64,000 nt of DNA, taken from assembly GCA_003508835.1 (NCBI GenBank), contig PUFA01000116.1, forward strand, positions 3,782,001 to 3,846,000. Direction: 5' to 3'. Origin of the DNA: Eonycteris spelaea. Taxonomy: Eukaryota; Chordata; Mammalia; Chiroptera; Pteropodidae. Below the pieces are notes generated by a model. It was not told the DNA's origin and did no database searches. It saw only the letters and a list, made by a program, of their open reading frames with translations. A program made the position numbers and the translations under genes. Below are positions 49,013 through 61,009 of this stretch, in pieces; positions within the stretch are counted from its first letter, which is position 1, and each line of letters begins with the position of its first letter.

Positions 49013-51159
49013 ACGTCACTCTGGAACACAGCTACAGCCACCCGCCCGTTACAGCCATCGGCTGCCATCGTCCTAAAAATTTTCATTTCCATTTACTGAC
49101 ATTGTCTTCATTCTTTATCCAGCCAAAGGAAGAACATTTTAAAGCATCTTTACTGCTTATAAACTACAACAGAAAGTAAGGCGCTGATGGACATGGGGAG
49201 GTGAAATGGGACATTCTCTGTCATTTTGTAACATAGTATGATGCCCTTTCTAGGCTGATGCGGGTTACTCTTCAGTCATGGGAGGGCTCCCCTCTGAGGT
49301 TCACTGCCATTTACACTTCCCTGCTCAGGCCAGGTACTGCTTGAAAGGAGAGCAGACGCCTTGTGGCACTTCCAAGGTTGACAAAACCTCTAATGCCAGA
49401 TGGAGCTGTACCCTCACCACCCTTAGTTTCAGGACCTAGGATGTCCTTGACTGTAAGTTAGAGCATCCTCGGGTTTGAAACATATACCTGCTCTAAACAG
49501 CAAGCTTCATCCAAACTTTTATTAGATCACAACTCAACAGGATATTTCATATGTTTGGGGACGACTCATTTTATCTCTTGTTTTCAATGGAACTCTTCAT
49601 TTGGAAAAATGCCTGTTACTCTTCTGGCCATTTACTAAGAAGCTCATTTAGCTACTTTTGTTGAATGCCTGAGAGATGTCTTTTGCTTGGTAGTTTAGTA
49701 AACTGTATTCTAGCTATTCATGTCTAACTTTTACCTAATTATGCTGGATTTTACTTTCCTTGTGAGAGGAATATAGGGTAGCAGTAATGATTTTCCAGAA
49801 TAGGTTTTTTTTTTTTTTTAAGAATAGGAACTACAATCAAACAAATTTAAATTCTGACTATATTTATCCCATTTTTTAAATTTTTAAATTGAGAATTTAA
49901 ATAAATCTTTATAGGTTGAAAAATGAACTCTAGCACGAGAAAGGTTACTGCCAAATGACGACTACATCATGTAGCAGGAGCAGTTTTGAAAAGTAGACAC
50001 GATTTTATGAAGCTTCCTTCCATACTCGGGGCCACATAAAAAAACTGTAATGTCAGACGTCATCCTCTCCTAGGGCACAGAATGCATCAATGCACTTTTA
50101 TAGGGCGTCCTCATGTGTAACCCTATAACCTCGGCTCCATCACTGCCTCTCAAAATCGCTTAAAACTGTAGTGTTTGGATTAGGCTGATGTTGTTCAAAT
50201 CCCTATCTGGAGCAGGGGGATCCTGAGGAATGGATGGCTTCAGGACACACTTCATGGAGTGTCCCCCACCCCAATGCCCCTGTCACTTCCCCTCTTTTAG
50301 GAATTGGAACTCTGAGGAAGAATTTACTTGGGGGGGGGACAGAAAGGTTTCATGGCTTAAGAAGACAAACAAAAGTCTGTATACCGCCGAGACAAGATGT
50401 TTATTCTTTTCTAATATCCCAGTTCTTTACACCCCATGGTAATTTTCGTGCTTCTGTGCCCTGCCTTTTTACTTAGAAGGGGAAACACTGTGTTGCCATA
50501 ACTACTCGCTAAATTTTTCTCGATTCGGCACTTGCAGTGCTCCACTGCCGGTCTGTTTTGTTTTGTTCCAGAAACTCCACCACGGGGAGACAGACCGAGA
50601 GATATATAAATTTTATCTGAATATTAATCTTTTTAAAATCATATGAAATGGTTCAGTGATCTAATAGATAGAGAGTTTTATTGTACTGATGCATGCGTGA
50701 TTGGAAAGATAATTACATAAGATTAAATTTCTTTTCTCAGCCAATCAGAAATGAGATCCCATTTGTTTTTATGACTTATAATAAACTTTGTGGATGAAAA
50801 ATCATGCTGTTAATCTCAAGTGCAATGACAGAAATAAAATATTATGAATAAAATTTTTCCCTGTGCTTCATGGGCAAAAAAATATATGGTCTCTATTTAT
50901 TGGAATCATCAAAATGCTGTATTCATAATTTATAGAATAGGAAAATGATAAAACAAGGATATTACATAAAGTGATGAAACATGGATCACATTTATCTAAG
51001 AGGAAATTAATGTTGGTAATTATTTTAATATAAGCAAAATAATTCTAATACTACACAGAGTAGATTTGAATTTTTAGCAAGACATGGTATTCACCTAATA
51101 CATGATGAGCCTGCTTTGTAGAAATAAAAAGTACAGTGAAAATAAAATATCATCCAACA
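49013..51159. other. mostly unique stretch
   Basis: Homopolymer T at 49806 and a 9-G run at 50331. No gene or named repeat recognised. Confidence 0.45.
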
Positions 51160-51335
51160 TTTATATAGTATTTACTATCTGCCAAACTGTGATTGACGTA
51201 TTTGTCATGTACTAAATCACTTACTATAACTTTGTGGGTTTTGTACCATCTACGTATAACAGATAAGAAAACTGAGATTAAAGAAACTTGTTCCAGTCAC
51301 ACAGCTGGGAAGCCATGGTGCTGGGGTTTCATGTA
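51160..51335 (-). repeat. MIR SINE
   Basis: 'atagtatttactatctgcc', 'actaaatcacttactataac', 'acagataagaaaactgagat', 'cttgttccagtcacacagct' and 'gctggggtttca' follow the reverse MIR closely. This is among the best-preserved MIRs here. Confidence 0.8.
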
Positions 51336-52977
51336 AGCTGTCCTAGACACTAAACGATACTTTCAACTGCCATGCCCAAAGTCTCCCTATTCCTGCTCGC
51401 CAGAGTCAGATGCATGTCCTCAGTTCTCTCCTGAATATCTCCAACTAGAGCATGATACGCACTTGGAACGTGCATTTCAAAACGAGTCGTATGGAATTCT
51501 TGTTCTTCTCACTTGATCACGCTCCAGAGCAGAGGGCAGCAGTGGGACTATGCCCCTGCTGCTGCAGACAACAATTCATAAGGAATAAAATGAATACAAC
51601 CAAATGAAGTCCACTTCCTTTTTATCATCACCACGTGCAGACAGTTTTCAACTGCATCAGTGATAAAACACTCCTCTCTTGTGAGAATGACTGCTCCCCC
51701 AGCCAAAATCCCGTCCACTTACAATGATTCTTACCCGTCACCTAATGCTGATCTTTCTCTGACGTTGCTGTTTCCATCAACAGCATTCAGCCCCAAACTC
51801 AAGAGTTATCACAGAAGCCACCTTCCTCTCTGTAATATCTCTGGATGTCCGACAATCTAAATATTGACCCTTTTGGTACTTTTAGCATTGGTGCTCAGCC
51901 CCGCCCCCTTCTGGTAATTTCTGATAGATGCTCATCAACACGATCCTTATGTAAACTCATACTTTAAAAAAAATGCATTAAATAAATTTTCTAAATTATA
52001 AAAATAGAAGAAAATACAAATCACCTACAATTTCAACAAATAGAGTCAATCAATATAACACTTTCAAAGAGCTTCTTTCGATTTGTTTCTGTCCTCCCGC
52101 CTCTCCTCTGCCCCCTACCCTGTCTGTTGTCAATGCATACGCTCATTTTATGAAATCAGACTTTATCCATAGTTTCATCAACTGTATTTTTTCATCGATT
52201 TGGTGTACACAAGAGAATTCTGAAGTCAAAGGATATAACTGTTTTTGTTTCAAAAGTTAAAGTTCTTAAAAATAACACAAACGTGATTATTGTCGAAAAT
52301 TTGAAAATACAAAATAGAAGCAAGAAATAAAAATCATCCAGGTCCCATGGCCGTTCACAATACCTTAGACGAAATGGCCCTCACCATTTCCGTCCTAGAT
52401 AACTGCTTATTGTGCTCTAATTTGCATCCCTCTGTCAATTTTACCCTCACCTCTTAACCTACCACGCACCCTGCTACCCGTATGATTCTGTTTGAAATTC
52501 TACGATGTGATGACATCGCTCGCTTGAATTGTCATTCCTTTACTCTCTGACGTTATCATGCTGTATGAATTACCCCCATGAACCATGCTTTCTCAAAGCT
52601 ACTTGCCCCGCTTCACTTAATATGCTTCATTCCTCAGCCCCGTAGAAGGAAGTTGTGTATTAGGTAAGGTTCGTGACCCTCACAGGACTGGGGCAGAGTC
52701 TGAGAGCAATAAGGTTGGGTCACTACAGCATGGGGCAGTGGAACTACTGAAGACATTTCCTGGTTCAGGTCAAAATGGTTCTGGGAAATGAGATTAAAGC
52801 TAACCACCCAGATGACCTGCGAGCTGGGAACCAGCAGAAATCAAGACTGGCTTTGAAAGAATGGGACAAGATTATAAAGAGTTAAGAAGTCAAACAAAGA
52901 AGACTGAATTTAGGTTAACAGTAAATACATTAGCGGGATTTTAGCAAGGAAGGGATTATGTGAAATTGTGTTTAAAA
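51336..52977. other. unique stretch
   Basis: No confident element. 52040-52210 has a faint old-L1 look that I cannot confirm. Confidence 0.4.
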
Positions 52978-53200
52978 GATAAGCAGCCTATCTTGGACAA
53001 GGACAATAGACTAGTGGTTACCAGAGGGTGGGAGGAGGTAGACAGGGTAAAAGGGGTCAAATATGTGGTGACAGAAAGAAATCAAACTATGGGTGTGAAC
53101 ACACAATGGAATGGATATATATGCCTTACTATTGAATGGTACACCTGACACTTTTTGGATTTCATTAACCAATGTCACCGTAATAATTAAAAAAAAAAAA
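52978..53200 (+). mobile_element. L1 LINE 3' UTR fragment
   Basis: 'actagtggttaccagaggg', 'aaaaggggtcaaatatgtgg', 'aatggtacacctgacac' and 'cattaaccaatgtcacc' plus an A12 tail. It is 5'-truncated within the 3' UTR, of the same subfamily type as 15791-16643. Confidence 0.88.
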
Positions 53201-54755
53201 TAGGATAAAAAAGAAGATAAAAATTGGATAAAAAGGATATGATTGCTAGATATGTTTGTAATATTATCCCTACTGTCACTGTCAGTAGGTTAGACACTAG
53301 AGGAAGCAGAATCATAAAAGTATGACGCAAAAGCTGTAGAGGACATTCAGCATCAGTACATCATTGAATCAATTACAGTGAGCAGATGAGGCTGGAAATG
53401 TGGAGGTGGTTTTAAGGAAGAAGAGATCATTTTAAACCATAGCGATTTTTACCATATTTTTGTAAATGTCACATTTAGGTAAGCAGTGAAGGAAAGAAAA
53501 GAGACAGTTTTGTAATTATTTTCCCAATCCATTATTTTTCATTAAGTATTCTATGCTCTAATCTGTGTGGGGTATAAAGAAATATGGTGATTTTACAATG
53601 CTCTTGAGGAATTCAAATAATATGGGAAAAAGCTGTTTGATATTCACAAAACTATTAGAGACCAATGTATACTCAATAAGGGCTCCGAGAATACAAGAAA
53701 TAAAAACTCTCTATGGACCTATGTAGTTAGAAACTCTTCCCAGAGAAGAGCAAGGACTGAGGAGTGAAAAAATGAATAGCAGCCGGAGAGATGGAGGAAA
53801 CGATCATATCTCGAAGGGAAAACTTCTTCCAGATATTCTGAAACATTGTGGCTATCATTAACTTATTAGATATTTCAGGGATGTATCAACTATGAAGGAC
53901 ACCTATATGATGTATATAGTCTTCACATATAAGCTGTTACTTTTAACTTATATCAGGTAAATTTCAGTAAAAACTGACTTGCCTACACTCTTCAAAAATA
54001 ACAATGACATGGTGGACTAGATTAGGAGGAAAGTGGCAGATTACAGGCAGAAAGACAGTGTAATGATGACAGGGGACAGGCTAGCACAATAAAAGGTAAA
54101 ATAACAGAATCCCACCAAACTGTCGCCAGCGTCAAAGCTTGAGCCCTGTTTGTATACTGCCGACGCCCATCATCATCATGGCACATAGTAGGTTTGCAGG
54201 AGCTTTTTTCCTAGTTGGTTATGTTGACTTAAGGTATTCAGTCCCTTCAGCTTTCTAACGTAAATGCTGAGTCTCATTTACCTGTGTGTGCTAGATTCCC
54301 ACTGGAACTCTGGTTTGTAAATTGGAATCCAGCTGACTGTCCACTGTGACCATACCCATGGGACAGGACATTTGCTACTTTGAAGAATGTATATACAGGA
54401 AAATAATTTTACCCATTTAATAAAAAGAAAAGTCTTCCTGGATGCTATGTGGTTTTGAGTATTTTTTTTCCTATGCACTTTCTAATCAAAGTCTATTTTT
54501 ATTGGTCATTATTTAGTGTAGTTTATGGGGCAAATTTGCTTTGAAAAAACTAATGGGTGTTTTGAGTCGTGTTTTTATTTAAGTTTGCTTAGTTTATTTC
54601 CTTGCTGACTCTACTTAAAAGCATTCTGTATAATCTTAAACAGTGATGCTAGACGTCTAAAGTGATTTTCTGTGTTCAAAGTGACTTTCTAAAAGCTATT
54701 CCTGTTATCATTTTCTCCACACAATTTTTGATGTTTTTATACATCTATTTTTGTA
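53201..54755. other. unique stretch
   Basis: Apart from a possible L2 end scrap at 54165-54205 ('catggcacatagtaggttt') I see nothing nameable. Confidence 0.4.

Positions 54756-54797
<42 letters not shown>
54756..54797. repeat. (AAT)n microsatellite
   Basis: About 14 AAT units without interruption, a near twin in length of the array at 4061. Confidence 0.95.
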
Positions 54798-55057
54798 CCC
54801 TTAGTTTCCCCTTTCCATGGAGAATTTAATTGAGTGATCAATCACCAAAACAAAGTGGTCATCTTCCTACAAAGGCACTTTTTTTTTTTTTAAACACAGG
54901 CCTAGCCAATTTGAAGCCACATTTGGTAAATTATTTTACATCTATTTATGAGGAAATACTAAGGAGACCAAAATAAAAGATACATGAATTACCCAGTTCT
55001 TAATGAGAAACAAACATACGAACATATTCCTTGATAAAAGTCAATGGTCATAATATA

Positions 55058-55178
55058 GTCTATGGCCATGTCGCCCTCAACAAGCCCAATCCTGTCTGAT
55101 CTTGGAAGCTAAGTAGGGTTGGGCCTGGTTAGTACTTGGATGGGAGACCATCTAGGAAGACTGGGTGCTGTAGGTGTG
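55058..55178 (+). pseudogene. 5S ribosomal RNA pseudogene
   Basis: The whole 121-base length of mammalian 5S rRNA is matched without gaps, from 'gtctatggccatg' to 'gtgctgtagg'. By eye about 18 of the first 118 positions differ, mostly C/T or G/A changes at former CpGs, so identity is near 85%. Box A ('agctaagtaggg') and box C ('ggatgggagacc') of the internal promoter are largely kept. The end lacks the T-run terminator and continues into A-rich DNA ('gaaaaatgaaaaataa'), which fits a retroposed copy. It stands alone, not in a 5S array, and is very unlikely to be a functional 5S gene. Confidence 0.93.
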
Positions 55179-56191
55179 AAAAATGAAAAATAAGAGATTG
55201 TAAGATGACAAGATCCTTGCAATCTGTGAGGACAACCAAGGGTTGCCTCACCTAAAAAAAAAAATTAGAGCTTAGGGTCATATATGATCTCTTCACTGCA
55301 CTAAAGTTAAACTGTTCATTATAACGCCTTGTAAGAAAAATAAGCAACACTCCGGTACTTGCATTTTGCTCCTGCCACAGGACTATGTTCATTTCCTGAC
55401 CAGAATATGGCCTCTCCGAATCTGATACTGTATGACAGAGATGGACGCGATTTTTCTGGAAGTCTGACCTTGCCATAATCAAGATGAAGCGTGCACTTAA
55501 TGAAATATGCCCCTCTGATCAGGCGAAAGCTTCTGGTTATACAAACTTTTTGAGGGGAAGAAAATAAAAAGCAAGGACCCTAAATAACACCCTGAGTAAA
55601 ATTCTACTGGCCCCGAACTAGATTTTAAAAGGACAAATTGCACCAAAGCATGTTATTTTCTGGCCACTGATGCTAATGGAGGAAAATGGTTTTTAAATGC
55701 TTAGCAGATGTTTAGTAGTTTTATCACCATCATTACCCACAAGTTATGCTAAATTATGTAAATCTGTTGTGAAATTTAAGGCTTATATGTATTCGATATA
55801 CTTTGCAACTATTTCTCTCCATTTGGTAGTAAACCTCTTTAGGATAAAGAGGTAGGTGTTTATTTTTTTATTAATAAAAAATATTTTACTGCAAAGGTTT
55901 ACTTTTTCCCCCCCTCTCTGGGTTGCTTTCAGAGGCACATTTTAATTACTGAAATAAAAGTGGGAAATGCAAATTTCTCAGTTTTATTTGTCCTATATTT
56001 TCACTTACACCTGTTAAGAAGATATTCTTAACTCCATATTTGTCATAGTTAAAATGGCCAAAGTTATATCCTTCTCTATTCCAACCCTGTTCAGTAAGAA
56101 AATAAAATTTGGCATGCCCCAAATTGAGTCTATTATTTTTTGCCTAAAAACCTTCTCATGCTCACTCACCCGCATGAGATAAGAGAATGAG
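55179..56191. other. unique stretch
   Basis: Nothing recognised downstream of the 5S pseudogene. Confidence 0.45.
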
Positions 56192-56230
56192 CCCATCCCC
56201 ACCCCCACCCCCCATCCCCGTCTCACCCCC
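56192..56230 (-). other. C-rich tract; reverse strand has G-quadruplex potential
   Basis: C runs of 3, 4, 5, 6, 4 and 5 bases separated by 1-7 other bases. On the reverse strand this gives five or more G runs with short loops, the best quadruplex-forming pattern in the window. Confidence 0.75.
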
Positions 56231-56324
56231 AGCTCTCCAGCTTTGACCTCCAAATCACACCTCCACTAACAAAGTCTGAAGTGGCGATGTCAGTCACATC
56301 ATTAACCAACCATGGAAGCCAACC

Positions 56325-56420
56325 CTCCACAAACTGCCGGGTTTCAAATCTCCCCTCTGCTGCTCACTGGCCATGTGACAGGGACCAAATACTCAAGCTC
56401 ACATGCCTCAGGTTGGTTAT
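56325..56420 (+). repeat. MIR SINE fragment
   Basis: 'gggtttcaaatctcccctct', 'gctgctcactggccatgtga' and 'cacatgcctcaggttgg' follow the forward MIR core (GGGTTCGAATCCCGGCTCTGCCAC ... TGTGCCTCAGTTT). Confidence 0.65.
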
Positions 56421-56447
56421 GACAGGAAATAACTCAGAGGTGCATAT

Positions 56448-56492
56448 GAGACAGAGACAGAGAGAGACAGAGAGACAGAGAGAGTGAGAGAG
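56448..56492. repeat. (GA)/(GACA) purine-rich tract
   Basis: Low-complexity GAGACAGA units grading into GA repeats. Confidence 0.85.
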
Positions 56493-56851
56493 CGTGTGTG
56501 CTTTAACGGAATGAGTCAGGATATGTAAACTGTTGATACCAGTTTCCAGCAACTTCCCTCATTTGGCTAGTACTGTGATTCTTACAGCACTCTGCAGAAA
56601 TTTGGAGAGCACTCTGTTTTCCTAATAGACGGGAAGTCTGGAGAGAAGGGGTCTGTTTTGTTTGTGTTGTAGTTCTAGAAGTATCTTCATACAGTGGCAG
56701 CTCGTTTGTTTCTTGGTAGAATAAAGGACTCGGTGTTTACCACTTGCAGATAACGTGAGCATTGAAGAAGAAAGATGGGTATGCTAAATACGTCAAAAGC
56801 CAGCAGTCCTAAATCCATGGTCTACCTCCGCCTTTTAACACGCTGTAATAA

Positions 56852-56964
56852 ACCTTCTTCTTTCTTTCCTTTCTTCTGTCCTCTGCCCTCCGTCCATCTG
56901 TCCTTCCTCCTTCCCTTCCCTAATTCTTTCCTTACCTACCTTCCTACCCTCCTTCCTTCCTTCC
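56852..56964. repeat. CT-rich (TTCC)n polypyrimidine tract
   Basis: More than 110 bases of almost pure pyrimidine on the + strand, ending in (CTTC)n directly at the terminus of a reverse L2. Confidence 0.85.
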
Positions 56965-57045
56965 ATAAACACTTGTTGAGACACAACAGCAAGTCTGGTT
57001 ACACATTCAGCACTGAGGATATACAAATTATAGAGTCCTTCTTAT
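56965..57045 (-). repeat. L2 LINE 3' end, reverse orientation
   Basis: 'ataaacacttgttgagac', 'acattcagcactgaggata' and 'atagagtccttctt' fit the reverse L2 end (AATATTTATTGAGCACCTAC ... GGCACTGGGGATACA). Its tail has grown into the pyrimidine tract on its left. Confidence 0.5.
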
Positions 57046-58129
57046 AAATGCAACGAGAATTTAATTTTTCAAATTCTGTGGCTTGACTTAAGGAAAATAC
57101 GTGTCCATCTAGCAAAATGTACATCTTCTTTGATATGTCAAGAAATAACACAATCCTGCATAGACATACATTTTTGGAATTGTAGTGAAATTTGCTATTG
57201 TAAAATAAATCTTATATTAAATATGTTCTCACATTATTCTGTATTTAGTTTATTTTGGTCACTCGGTGCACTGCTACATGTTGAGGAATTTCCAATGATC
57301 TAACCACTTTATCGATACATACCTAGAGTTTGCTTAGGAGATATGGGATCCTTCATCTGACTGGTGACAAATGTTGGGAGAATCATTATAGAGAGTCAAT
57401 CCTCAGGTCTCCAGATACCAGGTCTGAAAGATGATCAATATTTCTAATATCTACCCGATTGGGGAATAAGGTGAGGACCTGAAACTGGAGAGCATTAATA
57501 GCCTTCTGGACTCAGTAAGAACTGGTCCGGTTACTGGATCAGGCGTGAGCCCCACCTGGGCGGATGCAAAGGGAGGGCAGTTGTCCCTGGCTGTGGGGGT
57601 GAAGACCTGGAGCAGAGATGGAGCGATTCTGCTCACGGGGGTTTATTCTCACACCAATAACAGATGTCTTGGAGCCCACTTACTGCTTCTATGGCACAAC
57701 CCAAGGAAGGCAACAATATTCTATCTAATGAAGACCCTGTAAAAATACTTTCCAGTGTTACACAAATCATAACCTAAATCTTGACAAATCAGATAAATAA
57801 AAATTTTCCAAATGCATATAGAATACTAATTACCTGCTGCGTATAGTTACATACATATAATGCATCTGTATTTATTTTTAATTTCCTCCCTCATCCATTG
57901 ACACTCAACTAGTACACAAGCTGCATTGATTCAGCAATTTTTTCTCTTCTGTTCATGAACGTACTCCCAATCTAAATAGTTCCTGAAATGTACCAAGTAA
58001 GCATTTGTCTTATTAACAAGACTATTTTTATATTTAAGCGAATATATGTATCTAATTACATGTTAATCAAACAGGAATCAATGGCGAAAACGTCTTAAAT
58101 AGAGCATCAAACACGTTATTAAAGTTTAC
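57046..58129. other. unique stretch
   Basis: No recognised element. 57540-57660 is slightly GC-rich. Confidence 0.4.
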
Positions 58130-58290
58130 TATACATTGTTAACTCTGTGCTAAGCAGTATTCTAGATGCTGTTTCTATTCTGCACTTTTTTCGAACGCTT
58201 TATTTCAAGAACAAACTAATCCTTGAGAAGCGAAGGAAATGCTATGGCTGAGATTTCAATCTGATCTACTCAATTCCAAGCTTGTACCTT
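58130..58290 (-). repeat. MIR SINE, strongly decayed
   Basis: 'tttactatacattgttaact', 'ctgtgctaagcagtattcta', 'aactaatccttgagaagc' and 'gagatttcaatctga' keep reverse MIR order with low similarity. Confidence 0.45.
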
Positions 58291-58604
58291 TCCCGTATTT
58301 ATTATGCCTTACATAATAACAGAAGTGGCAAACATAAATGGTTTTAAGAGAATTTTGTATTCATCGATGTTAGATGTATCTACAGAATGTCACTAGAAGC
58401 TAGTATCTTTCCGGGTTCCATCCTTAATCTTTTAAGATCTTCATAAAAGATAAACATACATGTGTTGTTTGATGCCAAAGTCACAAAAATTATTGGATTA
58501 TATGAAATTTTGTCCTGACAAAGTTGTCACTTCCCACAGACTCATAAAGTATATATGGCAACTACGATACTGTTTGAAGAGGCAGAAGTCAGAATAGCTA
58601 GATG

Positions 58605-58802
58605 TATTGGTTTTGGCTCACTGACAGCACACTTTGGGGATTAGAAGACCTGGGATCTAGTCTCAGCTTGGCTGCTAATTAGGTTTTGTGACCTTGAGCA
58701 AATCAGTATGTCTCCCCTGAGCTTTTGTTTCTTCATCTGTAAAATTAGGAGGCTGGACTTGATGTTCGCTAAGGCTCCTTCCATCTCTAAAATTCTACGA
58801 TC
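58605..58802 (+). repeat. MIR SINE, near full length (MIRc-like end)
   Basis: 'ggggattagaagacctggg', 'ttttgtgaccttgagcaaat', 'ttgtttcttcatctgtaaaa' and the ending 'ccttccatctctaaaattct' match MIR, with the 'AGGTCCCTTCCAGCTCTAA' type of 3' end that I associate with MIRc. It is the best MIR in the window. Confidence 0.85.
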
Positions 58803-59929
58803 CATAATCTTCAGAGAGTACTGGTCTTATCACTATAACTCCTTTTATAAAAAAATTGTAAATCAGTCTACAAGACTGACGATAGCAGCCGGAATTCAAA
58901 GGTATGTTATTTGCAGATGCTGCCATTAACTGTGATATTATTGGTCGCAGTATGTTGAAACAGTCTTTGGCAAGCTCCTTTAAGTAATTCAAGAGTGCAA
59001 AAAGAAATCACATCATGAATTGTGCAAAGTTATGACTCCAGACACACTGCATTTACCTGAGACTTTTGAAAGTGAACACAGGCAACCCTAGGAAAAGTTG
59101 CAAGTCCTTCTCCTCCCCCATCACCTTGAAGACATCCACACTGTCTTCGTCCATTCCACATTCCATTCTTACGTTGCAAAGGTTTGCAACAATTAGCAAT
59201 TTGTATTTATTTAATAATTGTTAGTTTGCTAGAAAAATTGAAACTTAACGACAGCGAAGTGGCACCCCTAACCTGCACATTTGCATTTTATTCTTCTTTT
59301 TACAAAGAGGGGGGATGAATGGTGGTTTACTTTATCCAAAGCCATTCTGAAAGGTAACGTCTGGAGGAGAAGCATTTGCAGAGCTGGAGGTGGGTGTACT
59401 TCACTAGCTTACCTCTCCAATCAAGGACAGGTGCAGCCTGCCTTACAGAGCGCCCAGCTCCCCCGGCCTGCTTTTCCCAGTACTCATTTCTTACACTCCA
59501 TGGGTACGGGCCTCATTCAGTTATTTAGCTGTTGTCCATCATGCTGGCCAGCCACTAGCCATACCTAGCTATTTAAATTTAAATGAATTAAAACTCAATA
59601 GAATTTATGTTGTTCAGTTCCTTGGTGGCAATCAAAGTGCCAGACCACCTTCTGCACAAAGCAGAGGACTGGACTGTCAACGAGGAGGAGTCTGCACTGG
59701 ATCTTGTGCACGACCCTGGACCTGTCATGTGGGCTGCAAGGAAGAAGGAGGGACTCAACGGGCCACTTCCAGGTGGGAGCAGCACACCTGGAGAAGGTGT
59801 GCCTGTGTGACCTGCCTTCTGTTCAACGCATCAATCTTAGCTGTTACAACTGGATGTTTTCTGACAAATGCATATACTCTTAAGAGGTATGGTCACATGC
59901 CTCTTAAAATTATAATATTTCAACCACCA
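58803..59929. other. unique stretch
   Basis: Moderately GC-rich at 59350-59530 and 59640-59810. Overlapping open frames occur there on both strands, none recognisable. Confidence 0.4.
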
Positions 59930-60090
59930 CAAGAAATTCTCCCATCCCCCTTCCCAGTCAATCTCCACCACCACCCGACCCCCCCCCCCCCACCCCAGAG
60001 GTAACCAGCACTGGGATATTTTCCACCGCCTATTAACTTTGTCTCTACAGTCACACAAACACATGTTATTTCATAGAATGGTAGAGTAGG
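59930..60090 (-). repeat. possible old L1 fragment with C-rich core
   Basis: 'cccccttcccagtcaatctc', a C13 run, 'ccagaggtaaccagcactgg' and 'ttatttcatagaatgg' resemble a common old L1 text (CCCTTCCCAGTCACTACCCCC ... AAAGGTAACCACTATCCTGAC). The C runs give quadruplex potential on the reverse strand. Confidence 0.5.
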
Positions 60091-60129
60091 ATACTTTAAA
60101 AACACAATTTTTTGTGTAGGAAAACTTAG

Positions 60130-60315
60130 GAACTGGGATTTGATTTCTGCCTCTTAAGGAGATGTTTAACTTCCTTCAGTCTTGATTTCTCTAATAAGGA
60201 AAATATAAATAACTATTTCATGATTGTATGAAGAGCAAATGAGGCAGTGAATACACACAATGGTGTCATATGTCGGTGTCATGCTGGGAACAGCACATAT
60301 ATGCAGCAAATGTTA
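60130..60315 (+). repeat. MIR SINE
   Basis: 'ctgggatttgatttctgcc', 'gtttaacttccttcagtc', 'tgattgtatgaagagcaaat' and 'gctgggaacagcac' follow the forward MIR order. Confidence 0.65.
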
Positions 60316-60640
60316 GTTTTTGTTTTGATATAATTACAAAATTCAAGTGTCTTATTCTACAATTGACTTTGGAAACCCCTTATCTATAAACGTAGAAGAC
60401 TTATCTGGATTCTTCTATGATTCAATATGAAAAGGAATAATAGGCCAGGGTTTCTCATACTCTTAAATAAAAGATCAAAACAGGGAAGGAGAGTGCAAAA
60501 TGAAAGCCCCTAAAAGTCAAATCGAAATGTAGTACTGACGATGATTCATTGGATAAACCCGCCGAGCGACATCAAAACTGCTCAAGCACGTAACCGTTAA
60601 CCAGGCCGAGAAGAACTTCACAGTGGCCTTTCCCCAACTT

Positions 60641-60716
60641 TTATTCCGCCGGTTTTACAGACACCTCATCGCAGTTCAGGTTTTCAATGAAACAGTTGAT
60701 GATATAAACCAGCCCC
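60641..60716 (-). other. candidate terminal exon on the reverse strand (ab initio)
   Basis: On the reverse strand a long T-rich tract ends in 'tttttttag' at 60717, a strong acceptor. After it, a frame of 24 codons stays open to a TAA at 60643-60641; that stop overlaps 'ggaataaaag', which contains the AATAAA polyadenylation hexamer. The peptide begins GLVYIINCFIENL and ends VSVKPAE. I do not recognise it. The T-rich tract is the complement of an (AAAAC)n microsatellite, so the acceptor may be fortuitous. Confidence 0.22.
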
Positions 60717-60717
60717 C

Positions 60718-60718
<1 letters not shown>

Positions 60719-60749
<31 letters not shown>

Positions 60750-60770
60750 CAAAAAACGAAAAAACAAAAC
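60719..60770. repeat. (AAAAC)n microsatellite
   Basis: At least seven tandem AAAAC units, then A-rich sequence. No attached SINE is recognisable. Confidence 0.95.
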
Positions 60771-61009
60771 TCTAGTACAAACTCCATTTTTACATAATGA
60801 AAGTTAACAGAACTGCTATTCTAATGGAAGGACAGTGGCTGGGCAGCTCGTGATTTCACGGTTTCCTACAGAGTGGGAGGCCAGTCCCTTGGTTTGTTTG
60901 CTTTGAGCAAAAGGAAAACAAGATTTTCAGGGAGTCGACAAGCGTGGCACTCTGTGCAGGGGGAACCGAAGGGCACTGACTGGCTCTTGGGTGAGAGCCA
61001 GCCTTGGCC

